Shown here in pieces: positions 8,640 through 15,876 of a stretch of DNA of 64,000 nucleotides; position 1 is the stretch's first letter, and every line of letters begins with the position of its first letter. Under the pieces are notes generated by a model. The model ran no database searches, was not told the origin of the DNA, and saw nothing but the letters and a program-made list of their open reading frames with translations. The position numbers were made by a program, and so were the translations under genes. Source of the DNA: Prevotella sp. (GTDB lineage Bacteria; Bacteroidota; Bacteroidia; Bacteroidales; Bacteroidaceae); the NCBI GenBank assembly GCA_024682415.1, contig JAIKZG010000027.1, positions 1 through 64,000 of the forward strand, read 5' to 3'.

Positions 8640-8736
8640 TTTTTCGTAACTTTATCTTCGATGAAGTTACTTGCATTCGGGAATGAAAGCAAAAACAAGT
8701 TTTTGTTTTGCATTCCTCTCATTTTTCGTAACTTTG
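8640..8736 (+). promoter_or_regulatory. Promoter region of the PCMD operon with duplicated box
   Basis: TTTTG (8706-8710), 18 bases, TAACTTTG (8729-8736) fits the Bacteroidetes consensus. The 14-mer TTTTTCGTAACTTT that contains the -7 box is also present at 8640-8653, so an older or second promoter may exist. Between them lie GTAACTT/AAGTTAC and GGAATG/CATTCC inverted repeats, the latter overlapping the -33 element, so regulator binding is possible. Confidence 0.55.
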
Positions 8737-8791
8737 CAATGGATTAGTTCAGGATAACAAGTTACTTAAAAATAAATTAAATTACAAAATT

Positions 8792-9913
8792 ATGCGAAAA
8801 TTCTATTCAGGAATCATAGTGGCGATGTTGCTCTGCTGCACTGCTCTTATGACTTCTTGTATTAAGGATGAGGCTTTGAATGCCGAGGCCGACATTCTTT
8901 CTGTTGAGGTGGATGGCGATATGCTGATACGCCAGCCCGTCATCACTAATGATGAAGTGAAATTATATGTCAATGCCACCGACGACGTGACAAAGCTCGC
9001 TCCGAAGTTTTCTCTCACCGAGGGCGCAACGATAGAGCCGGCGAGCGGCACCGAGCGTGATTTTACATATCCTCAGACATATACCGTGACATCACAAGAC
9101 GGCAACTGGAAAAAGACATATAAGGTGTCGTTTGTGGCAAGCGAGGAAATGGTTGCCGATTTCCATTTCGAGAATATAAAGTTCTATCAGTTTGAGGATT
9201 TTGAGACAGGAGAGCTGAAAGACTTTTTCCACGTATTCTTTGAGTTTAAAGATGATGGCGATTCATTGATTTTGGGAAGCGGCAATGCCGGATATATGAT
9301 TGCCAATTTCACGGCAGCTCCTGAGGAATATCCTACAAGCCAGGCCGATGGCGGAGTGAAGGGAAAATGCCTGAAACTTACCACAGTGAGCACAGGCGCG
9401 CTTGGCGCGATGGTGAATGCTCCTATCGCGGCAGGTAATCTTTTCACCGGTGTGTTCGACACCGACCTCACCAATCCTTTGAAGTCTACTCATTTCGGCG
9501 TGCCTTTCCGTCATAAGCCTATTTCGCTCATGGGATATTACAAATATAAGGCAGGCTCTACGTTCACCGACGAGAAACTGAATGTAATCCCTGGCAGAAA
9601 AGACGATTTCGACATCTATGCCGTGATGTATGAAGTGACTGATGATGTGCCTTATCTCGACGGCACCAACTCGCTCACGAGCAGCAACATCGTTTCCATG
9701 GCTCGCCTTGAAGACAAGAAAGAAACTGATGAGTGGACACCATTTACCATTGAGTTTAAGAATGTAAACGGAAAGGCTCTCGACGAGGAAATGCTCGCCA
9801 CGGGAAAATACAACATTGCCATCGTAATGTCGTCGAGCAAGGATGGCGGTTCTTTCATGGGAGCTGTGGGCAGCACTCTCTATGTAGACGAGTTGCATTT
9901 GAATTATGAATAA
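8792..9913 (+). CDS. PCMD-domain lipoprotein
   Basis: 373 residues, lipoprotein signal with lipobox LMTSC (Cys23). The first 110 residues form a small beta-sandwich module (TDDVTKLAPKFSLTEGATIEP, YTVTSQDGNWKKTYKV) often found before PCMD. Residues about 130-373 fit the PCMD (putative carbohydrate metabolism) domain, with GGVKGKCLKLTT, KPISLMGYYKYKAG and a closing LYVDELHLNYE. The biochemical role of the family is not established; it is probably surface-exposed. A barrel protein gene follows 17 bases downstream, a pairing I know from other Bacteroidales. Confidence 0.75.
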   Translation: MRKFYSGIIVAMLLCCTALMTSCIKDEALNAEADILSVEVDGDMLIRQPVITNDEVKLYVNATDDVTKLAPKFSLTEGATIEPASGTERDFTYPQTYTVTSQDGNWKKTYKVSFVASEEMVADFHFENIKFYQFEDFETGELKDFFHVFFEFKDDGDSLILGSGNAGYMIANFTAAPEEYPTSQADGGVKGKCLKLTTVSTGALGAMVNAPIAAGNLFTGVFDTDLTNPLKSTHFGVPFRHKPISLMGYYKYKAGSTFTDEKLNVIPGRKDDFDIYAVMYEVTDDVPYLDGTNSLTSSNIVSMARLEDKKETDEWTPFTIEFKNVNGKALDEEMLATGKYNIAIVMSSSKDGGSFMGAVGSTLYVDELHLNYE

Positions 9914-9930
9914 TTTTTTTATAGGGAAAG

Positions 9931-10701
9931 ATGAAGATAAGAATAATGTTTGCCGCGCTTATGCTTACCGCCTCAATGGGTATGCGCGCGCAGAGCGATG
10001 ATATATTGAGTAAGTCAGAAGAAAACGGTTGGGAATATGAACTCAGGGCTGGCGTAAATGTCGGTGGAGCTACTCCTGTGCCGCTTCCTGCCGAGATAAG
10101 AAAGATTAAGAGTTACAATCCGGGCTTGCACGGCTCTTTTGAGGGTGTGGTAACAAAGTGGATGGGTGCTCAGAGAAAATGGGGTGCTTCCGTTGGTCTT
10201 CGCATTGAAAACAAGGGCATGAAGACTGGTGCCGACGTGAAGAACTATGGCATGGAGATTATCGACGAGGGCAGCAACGTAGCTGGATATTGGACAGGAT
10301 ATGTGAACACGAAATACAACGCCACTATGCTCACCGTGCCCGTTATGGCTAACTATCGTTTTTGCGACCGTTGGAAGGTGCGCGCGGGCTTGTTTGCTTC
10401 GTGGAAACTCGACGGCGAGTTTGGCGGATATGTCACCGACGGCTATTTGCGTCAGGGCACTCCGGTAGGCGAGAAAGCCACATTCGAGAATGGCAACAAG
10501 GCTAATTATAATTTCGATGGCCATCTGCGCAGTTTCCAGTGGGGCGCACAGGTGGGCGGCTCATGGCGTGCTTATCGTCATTTCTGGGTTAATGCCGACC
10601 TCACATGGGGATTAAGCGATGTGTTTGAGCATAGTTTCAAGACCGTAAGCTTTAATCTTTATCCCATTTATCTCAACGTAGGCTTCGGCTATCAATTTTA
10701 A
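9931..10701 (+). CDS. Outer membrane beta-barrel protein (PorT/porin-like family)
   Basis: 256 residues. Signal peptide ends near GMRAQ (residue 21). The rest is an eight- to ten-strand barrel pattern with Gly/aromatic alternation and a C-terminal aromatic residue (VGFGYQF), as in the Bacteroidetes OMP_b-brl_2 family. It forms an operon with the PCMD lipoprotein 17 bases upstream and ends before a strong hairpin at 10760. The partner suggests a joint envelope function, but no substrate is apparent. Confidence 0.7.
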   Translation: MKIRIMFAALMLTASMGMRAQSDDILSKSEENGWEYELRAGVNVGGATPVPLPAEIRKIKSYNPGLHGSFEGVVTKWMGAQRKWGASVGLRIENKGMKTGADVKNYGMEIIDEGSNVAGYWTGYVNTKYNATMLTVPVMANYRFCDRWKVRAGLFASWKLDGEFGGYVTDGYLRQGTPVGEKATFENGNKANYNFDGHLRSFQWGAQVGGSWRAYRHFWVNADLTWGLSDVFEHSFKTVSFNLYPIYLNVGFGYQF

Positions 10702-10759
10702 ATTTTGATATTCCGCTGCCGTTTAAAACCTTTTTAAATAGCAGTTAGTTACATTATCT

Positions 10760-10803
10760 GAACGCCATTCGAACGCTGTTTTAACAGAGTTCGGATGGCG
10801 TTC
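10760..10803 (+). terminator. Hairpin after the barrel gene
   Basis: GAACGCCATTCGAAC (10760-10774) pairs with GTTCGGATGGCGTTC (10789-10803) with a single G-U pair; TTGTTG follows. A related hairpin with the same core occurs at 28214-28276, so this is a repeated extragenic element used as terminator. Confidence 0.6.
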
Positions 10804-11054
10804 TTGTTGTATCGTGCGTGTGGTTTTACGAAGGGTGAAATCAGTAAATGCAAAGCCGAAAAATTGAGTATGAAAAACGCGAAAAATGAAGTAAAAAATT
10901 ATCAACATTGAGATTTCGTATTTTTCTTATTGCTTGTTTCGTGCTGTACTAATGATAAGAGATTGTAATACAGGTAAATATAAAATGATTTATAAATGTA
11001 AGTACTGTTTATATGTAAATATAAAAATGTTAATAGTTGCAAAATTCGAGGCTC

Positions 11055-11423
11055 GTAGAAATTTCTTGGCGACCCAAAATCAAACTTGATTTTAGTTGGA
11101 AATTCCTTGGCGAAGCTGAATCAGACCTGATTGGAGTTGGAAATTCCTTGGCGATGCTGAATCAAGTAGGAATGGAGTTGGAAATTCCTTGGCGATGCTG
11201 AATCAAGTTGGAATGGAGTTGGAATTTCCTTGGCGAAGCTGAATCAGACCTGATTGGAGTTGGAAATTTCTTGGCGAAGCTGAATCAAGTTGGAATGGAG
11301 TTGGAAATTTCTTGGCGAAGCTGAATCAAGTTGGAATGGAGTTAGAAATTTCTTGGCGAAGCTGAATCAAACTTGATTGAAGTTAGAAATAGTTCAGCGA
11401 AGTGAAATTAAGTTTGATTTGTT
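11055..11423. repeat. Nine 41-bp tandem repeats, array 1
   Basis: Units start at 11055, 11096, 11137, 11178, 11219, 11260, 11301, 11342 and 11383, an exact 41-bp period. The middle units read TTGGAAATTYCTTGGCGAAG followed by CTGAATC and a variable part; outer units are degenerate. Some units carry the palindrome AATCAG-AC-CTGATT, others AATCAA-AC-TTGATT, so both arms change together. The array lies between a terminator and the promoter of the next gene. Confidence 0.92.
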
Positions 11424-11449
11424 TCAGAAATAAAAATAATGTGTTACTT

Positions 11450-11482
11450 TTGCGGTAAAGTGGGGATAAATTTCTATTTTTG
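11450..11482 (+). promoter_or_regulatory. Promoter of the 11529 gene
   Basis: TTTG (11450-11453), 21 bases, TATTTTTG (11475-11482). The upstream box itself is part of a TACTTTTG (11446-11453) that could serve as a second -7 element. Confidence 0.5.
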
Positions 11483-11528
11483 CAAAAGGAATCTATTAAC
11501 ATATAAATAACAAGACACTCTTTAATTC

Positions 11529-12116
11529 ATGAAACTGAGAAAATATTTCTTGTTAGCGATAATCGCTATTTCATATAATCTTATTTTTGCTCAATCCATG
11601 AGCAGCAATAAGCAATATGAAAATTTGGAAAAGAAGGCAATTCGTACAATGCAGCGTAATTTTTCTTTGCCTAAAAATGTAGAGCTGTCTGCGTTGGTGC
11701 TTCAAGAATGTCGTGATACCACAGCTTTGTATATGGATTCTCCCGTAAATTGCTCAGAAACTTATGCAATCGGTGATTTCTTGAAGAATATGAAAATTAT
11801 TCATAGTGAGGTCTTTGTATATGACAGATCTTTAAAACATGTATTCGTATATAACAGAGAATTATTAGGTAGTGGTAAGTTCAAAAAGGAATACTATCTT
11901 GGAAATCTGCGTGACAGAATGATTGTGTCTTATTTATTGCAAGAAAAATATGATAAGGTTTATAATATAACTCATGCTTGTCCTATAAACGCGCCTTGCG
12001 TTTTATTATGCTTTAAACAGCAGAAAATGTTTCTTGCTTATGAGGAAAATGGCATGATGAAAACAATAAGCGTAACAGAGAAAAGTATATTTGGAAATCT
12101 TTTATCACCGCAGTAG
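11529..12116 (+). CDS. Secreted protein of unknown function
   Basis: 195 residues, not recognised. An N-terminal signal peptide (LLAIIAISYNLIFAQS) predicts export. The mature part is basic and rich in Tyr, Lys and Leu, without repeats or membrane segments; it has a cluster of Cys residues (CRDTT, NCSETY, ACPINAPCVLLC) that could form disulfides in the periplasm. Base composition is clearly more AT-rich than the surrounding operons, suggesting recent acquisition or weak constraint. It stands alone between the 41-bp array and the ferredoxin gene. Signal peptide and own promoter support that it is a real gene. Confidence 0.6.
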   Translation: MKLRKYFLLAIIAISYNLIFAQSMSSNKQYENLEKKAIRTMQRNFSLPKNVELSALVLQECRDTTALYMDSPVNCSETYAIGDFLKNMKIIHSEVFVYDRSLKHVFVYNRELLGSGKFKKEYYLGNLRDRMIVSYLLQEKYDKVYNITHACPINAPCVLLCFKQQKMFLAYEENGMMKTISVTEKSIFGNLLSPQ

Positions 12117-12175
12117 CGATAATCTTAAAAAACGATAATTTACTCATCATTTTTAGGTATTTAGAAATAAATGTG

Positions 12176-12183
12176 TACCTTTG
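12176..12183 (+). promoter_or_regulatory. -7 box of the ferredoxin gene
   Basis: TACCTTTG matches TAnnTTTG; the expected -33 position has only TTTTAGG, a weak match. The box leaves an approximately 80-base leader before the start at 12272. Confidence 0.4.
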
Positions 12184-12271
12184 CAACGTACTAATAAGTA
12201 GGTATCTGAACACCCCGACTGTTAGTTAGAAATAAAAAACATTATAAATATATCATTTAATAAAGATTATT

Positions 12272-12442
12272 ATGGCTTACGTAATTGGTGATGACTGCAT
12301 CGCATGCGGTACATGTATCGACGAGTGCCCAGTAGGAGCAATCTCTGAGGGCGAGAAGTATTCTATCAACCCTGATGAGTGCACAGAGTGCGGTACTTGC
12401 GCTTCTGTTTGCCCTAACGAGGCTATTGCTCTTGGTGAGTAA
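12272..12442 (+). CDS. 2[4Fe-4S] ferredoxin
   Basis: A 56-residue protein with two complete cluster motifs: CIACGTCIDECP (residues 9-20) and CTECGTCASVCP (37-48), each CxxCxxCxxxCP. This is the clostridial-type low-potential ferredoxin, an electron carrier for oxidoreductases such as pyruvate:ferredoxin oxidoreductase in anaerobes. The start is preceded by AT-rich sequence as usual in this group. It is monocistronic: its own -7 box lies upstream and a strong terminator follows at 12471. Confidence 0.95.
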   Translation: MAYVIGDDCIACGTCIDECPVGAISEGEKYSINPDECTECGTCASVCPNEAIALGE

Positions 12443-12470
12443 TCACTGAATAGGCAAGAAAGAATTATAG

Positions 12471-12510
12471 AAACGCTGCTTTTCCATCGCGAAAAGCGGC
12501 GTTTCTTCGT
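12471..12510 (+). terminator. Terminator of the ferredoxin gene
   Basis: AAACGCTGCTTTTC (12471-12484) pairs with GAAAAGCGGCGTTT (12491-12504), six-base loop, followed by CTTCGTTTTAT. Confidence 0.8.
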
Positions 12511-12620
12511 TTTATAGCATTAATTTTTTTTAGGATACAATCATATTTATAGTTAAAATAGAAGTCTATTCGTTGCTTTTTATTAACTTTGCAACCAATT
12601 TTAAACGCAAAAACAAAAAA

Positions 12621-13214
12621 ATGGCTGGCACAAAAAAAATCAAGACCGCTCTTATCTCGGTCTTCCACAAAGATGGTTTGGAAGAATTGCTCAAAAAGTT
12701 GAACGAAGAAGGAGTGAAATTCCTCTCAACCGGTGGTACTCAAAGCTTTATCGAATCTTTAGGTTACGAATGTCAGAAGGTGGAAGACGTAACTTCTTAT
12801 CCTTCAATCCTCGGAGGTCGCGTTAAGACTTTGCACCCGAAAATATTCGGAGGTATCCTCGCACGTCGCGACAATGAAGGCGACAAGGAGCAGATGCAGC
12901 AGTATGAAATCCCTGCTATCGACCTCGTAATCGTAGACCTTTACCCATTTGAGCAGACCGTGGCAAGCGGCGCTTCTGATGCCGACATCATTGAGAAGAT
13001 TGATATAGGCGGAATCTCACTCATCCGCGCCGGAGCGAAAAACTTCAAGGATGTGGTAATCGTTCCAAGCAAGGCACAGTATGGCGAGCTGCTCGAAATC
13101 CTGAATAAGAAGGGTGCTGAGACTGATATCGAAGACCGCAAGCATTTCGCTGAGCGCGCTTTCGCTACAAGCAGCCATTACGATACAGCCATTCACGAGT
13201 GGTTTAATAAGTAA
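12621..13214 (+). CDS. purH: IMP cyclohydrolase (PurH N-terminal domain only)
   Basis: 197 residues from ATG 12621; the open frame extends 16 codons upstream, but the family begins with KTALISVFHKDG, which follows this ATG directly. It has the full MGS-like fold: FLSTGGTQSFIESLG, TSYPSILGGRVKTLHPKIFGG, DLVIVDLYPFEQTV, KIDIGGISLIRAGAKNF. It catalyses ring closure of FAICAR to IMP, the last purine step. Typical PurH is about 510 residues and also carries the AICAR formyltransferase domain; that domain is absent and the sequence stops cleanly (AIHEWFNK) without a remnant. A TAACTTTG -7-like box lies at 12584-12591. First gene before mreB, as in other Bacteroidales. Confidence 0.88.
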   Translation: MAGTKKIKTALISVFHKDGLEELLKKLNEEGVKFLSTGGTQSFIESLGYECQKVEDVTSYPSILGGRVKTLHPKIFGGILARRDNEGDKEQMQQYEIPAIDLVIVDLYPFEQTVASGASDADIIEKIDIGGISLIRAGAKNFKDVVIVPSKAQYGELLEILNKKGAETDIEDRKHFAERAFATSSHYDTAIHEWFNK

Positions 13215-13279
13215 TATACATATTTATATATATGTCCATTTGGTGATTGGACATTAATTTACTAAAAAAGAAAAGTTAC

Positions 13280-14302
13280 ATGGGACTTTTTTCATTTGTA
13301 CAGGAAATTGCAATGGACTTAGGTACTGCCAACACGATTATTATCAGTGATGACAAAATCGTTGTTGACGAACCTTCAGTCGTAGCTCTTGACCGCCGCA
13401 CAGACAAGATGATTGCTGTGGGCGACAGAGCTAAGATGATGTATGAGAAGACTCACGACAATATCCGCACAATACGCCCTCTGCGTGATGGCGTAATCGC
13501 CGACTTCACAGCCTGCGAGCAGATGATGCGTGGTCTTATCAAGATGGTTCATTCCGGACGTAGACTTTGGTCGCCAAGCCTGCGCATGGTAATCGGTGTG
13601 CCTTCAGGCTCTACCGAGGTGGAACTTCGTGCTGTGCGCGATTCTGCAGAACATGCCGACGGACGTGACGTATATCTGATATTCGAACCGATGGCAGCAG
13701 CTATTGGTATTGGTATCGATGTGGAAGCTCCGGAAGGAAATATGATTGTAGACATCGGTGGCGGTAGCACCGAGATTGCGGTAATCTCTCTCGGCGGTAT
13801 TGTCAGCAACAACTCTATCCGTATAGCAGGCGACGACCTCACTGCTGATATTCAGGAATATATGAGCCGTCAGCACAATGTGAAGGTGAGTGAGCGTATG
13901 GCTGAGCGCATCAAGATTCATGTGGGAAGCGCGCTTACCGATCTCGGCGACGAGGCTCCTGAAGATTATGTAGTGCATGGCCCTAACCGCATCACAGCTC
14001 TCCCAATGGAAGTGCCTGTATGCTATCAGGAGATTGCTCACTGCCTGGATAAGACAGTGGCAAAGATAGAAAACGCTGTGCTCTCAGCATTGGAGTCTAC
14101 TCCTCCTGAGCTTTATGCGGATATCGTGAAGAATGGTATCTATCTTACCGGTGGCGGCGCTCTGCTCCGCGGTCTCGACAAGCGACTTACCGACAAGATC
14201 AATATTCCATTCCATATTGCCGAAGACCCATTGCACAGCGTGGCTAAGGGCGCAGGCATAGCTTTGAAGAACGTAGACAGATTCTCGTTCTTGATGAGAT
14301 AA
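13280..14302 (+). CDS. mreB: Rod shape-determining actin MreB
   Basis: 340 residues from ATG 13280 (MGLFSFVQEIAMDLGTANT). The open frame begins 11 codons earlier but family members start at this methionine. Actin-type nucleotide-binding motifs are complete: MDLGTANTII (phosphate 1), MIVDIGGGSTEIAVISLGGI (phosphate 2) and IYLTGGGALLRGLD (adenosine). MreB forms membrane-associated filaments guiding cell-wall elongation with MreC, MreD, PBP2 and RodA, all encoded directly downstream. The 123-bp gap to mreC contains a 17-bp perfect inverted repeat. Confidence 0.97.
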   Translation: MGLFSFVQEIAMDLGTANTIIISDDKIVVDEPSVVALDRRTDKMIAVGDRAKMMYEKTHDNIRTIRPLRDGVIADFTACEQMMRGLIKMVHSGRRLWSPSLRMVIGVPSGSTEVELRAVRDSAEHADGRDVYLIFEPMAAAIGIGIDVEAPEGNMIVDIGGGSTEIAVISLGGIVSNNSIRIAGDDLTADIQEYMSRQHNVKVSERMAERIKIHVGSALTDLGDEAPEDYVVHGPNRITALPMEVPVCYQEIAHCLDKTVAKIENAVLSALESTPPELYADIVKNGIYLTGGGALLRGLDKRLTDKINIPFHIAEDPLHSVAKGAGIALKNVDRFSFLMR

Positions 14303-14329
14303 AGAAAATCCCTTTAATAACATAAACAG

Positions 14330-14398
14330 CAAATTACGAATATCCAAGGAATGCTTATCAATTAAGTGAGAGTGTTGTATATGGATATTCGTAATTTG
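14330..14398. repeat. 17-bp perfect inverted repeat between mreB and mreC
   Basis: CAAATTACGAATATCCA (14330-14346) and TGGATATTCGTAATTTG (14382-14398) are exact reverse complements with a 35-base spacer. In RNA this would be a stable stem inside the mre operon, without a following U-run; it may adjust mreB versus mreC expression or mark RNA processing. Confidence 0.8.
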
Positions 14399-14425
14399 GT
14401 GTTTTAATCAGTTTGCAGAAAAGAT

Positions 14426-15295
14426 ATGCGAAACCTGCTTGAGTTTCTCGCTAAATATAATCATTGGTTTGTCTTCCTAATATTGGAAATCATTAGCTTC
14501 GTGTTGCTGTTCAAATTCAACAGCTATCAGGGCAGCGTGTGGTTTTCTACAGCTAATGCTGTGTCCGGACAGATGTATGAATGGGACTCGCAGGTGGAGT
14601 CGTTTTTTGCTATGGGTACGCTCAACGGCGAGCTCACTAAGCGCAATATCTATCTTGAACAGCAGGTGGCACATCTTCGTGAGCAGCTTGCCGACGCAAA
14701 GATAGATTCTTCTGCTGCCGAGGCTCAGATAAAGAAGAGCATTGCGGGAATAAAGTATATTCAGGCAAAGGTGGTGAGCAATACGCTTAGCCATGGCGAT
14801 AATCTTATAACCATAAACAGAGGTGCTGCCGACGGAGTGAAAAAGGATATGGGCGTGGTCAGCGGCAACGGAGTAGTGGGCGTGGTATATCTTGTTTCCG
14901 CTCATTACAGCGTGGTAATTCCTGTGCTCAACTCTCATTCCAACATAAGCTGCATGATTGCGAAGCGTGGCTATTTCGGCACTCTTCATTGGATAGGGCC
15001 TAACTCAAGGCTGGCTTATTTAGAGGATCTTCCGCGCCATGCCAGATTTAAAATCGGCGATGATGTCGTGACGAGCGGATATTCGGCGATATTCCCCAGC
15101 GGAGTGCTCGTGGGAAAGGTGCTTCACGTGTATAACTCGCCCGACGGACTTTCTTACAGGGCGCAGATATTGCTTTCTACAAACTTCGGCAAGCTGCGCG
15201 ATGTATGCGTGATAGACAACGCGCCAATGCAGGAACAGCTCGAAGTGATGCGCGCTGCGGTAGACTCAATAAAGGTATATTCAGGAAAAGACTAA
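14426..15295 (+). CDS. mreC: Rod shape-determining protein MreC
   Basis: 289 residues. One N-terminal transmembrane helix (HWFVFLILEIISFVLLFKF) is followed by a coiled coil (about 70-110, LEQQVAHLREQLADAK) and the periplasmic double beta-barrel domain with VVSNTLSHGDNLITINRGAADGV, GVVSGNGVVGVVYLVS and DDVVTSGYSAIFPSGVLVG. It bridges PBP2/RodA and MreB. Order and spacing (13 bases to mreD) match the standard operon. Confidence 0.95.
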   Translation: MRNLLEFLAKYNHWFVFLILEIISFVLLFKFNSYQGSVWFSTANAVSGQMYEWDSQVESFFAMGTLNGELTKRNIYLEQQVAHLREQLADAKIDSSAAEAQIKKSIAGIKYIQAKVVSNTLSHGDNLITINRGAADGVKKDMGVVSGNGVVGVVYLVSAHYSVVIPVLNSHSNISCMIAKRGYFGTLHWIGPNSRLAYLEDLPRHARFKIGDDVVTSGYSAIFPSGVLVGKVLHVYNSPDGLSYRAQILLSTNFGKLRDVCVIDNAPMQEQLEVMRAAVDSIKVYSGKD

Positions 15296-15308
15296 ATAAA
15301 GATAGAAC

Positions 15309-15809
15309 ATGAAAGTAGAACAGATTGCATTTACATTCGTATTCTTGCTCATTTTGCTGGCACAGGTGCTGGTGCTCAACCATATTCATTTGTTTAATTG
15401 CGCCACACCGTTGCTCTATGTTTACTTAGCTCTGGATTTCCATCGCAATTATCCTCGCTGGGCAATCCTTGTGGTATGCTTCGTGGCAGGACTTATAGTA
15501 GATACTTTCTCTAACACCCAGGGCGTGGCTTCCGCTTCGATGACTTTGGTGGGATTTTTGCAGCCTTTGGTGTTCGACCTCTTTATCACGAGAGAGAGCG
15601 ACGAGGAAATGCAGCCTACGATGAAGGCTTTAGGATTTCGCCGTTATCTGTATTATTCCACGATACTTACGATGATATATTGCCTCACGTTCTTCACAGT
15701 AGAGATGTTTTCTTTCTTCAACTGGCAGCAATGGGGATTCAGCATAATAGGCAGCTTTGTGCTCACCGAGGTGCTTATACTCGTAATGGCAGGAGTGAGA
15801 AAAAGATAG
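15309..15809 (+). CDS. mreD: Rod shape-determining protein MreD
   Basis: 166-residue inner membrane protein with about five hydrophobic helices. LAQVLVLNHIHLFNCATPLLYVY and GLIVDTFSNTQGVASASMTLVGF are typical of Bacteroidetes MreD. It associates with MreC in the elongation complex. It lies 13 bases after mreC and 67 bases before the PBP2 gene. Identity rests on hydrophobic profile plus operon position, as MreD is poorly conserved. Confidence 0.9.
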   Translation: MKVEQIAFTFVFLLILLAQVLVLNHIHLFNCATPLLYVYLALDFHRNYPRWAILVVCFVAGLIVDTFSNTQGVASASMTLVGFLQPLVFDLFITRESDEEMQPTMKALGFRRYLYYSTILTMIYCLTFFTVEMFSFFNWQQWGFSIIGSFVLTEVLILVMAGVRKR

Positions 15810-15876
15810 GCACGGAAAAATAAAAAGTAATACACATATTTATATAAAAGCAAACGAGAATTTTTAGGGATAGTTG

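Larger units (their letters stand above)
10702..11528. other. 827-bp intergenic region with terminator and minisatellite
   Basis: Contains the hairpin at 10760-10803, an AT-rich stretch to about 11050 without recognisable genes, nine 41-bp tandem units (11055-11423) and a promoter (11450-11482) for the next gene. No RNA gene was recognised. Confidence 0.7.

Noticed and set aside
15874..15876. TTG as start of the PBP2 gene
   Set aside because: An ATG follows immediately and family members begin at this position; the same reasoning removed non-ATG extensions of the M16, ABC exporter and LacZ-type genes.
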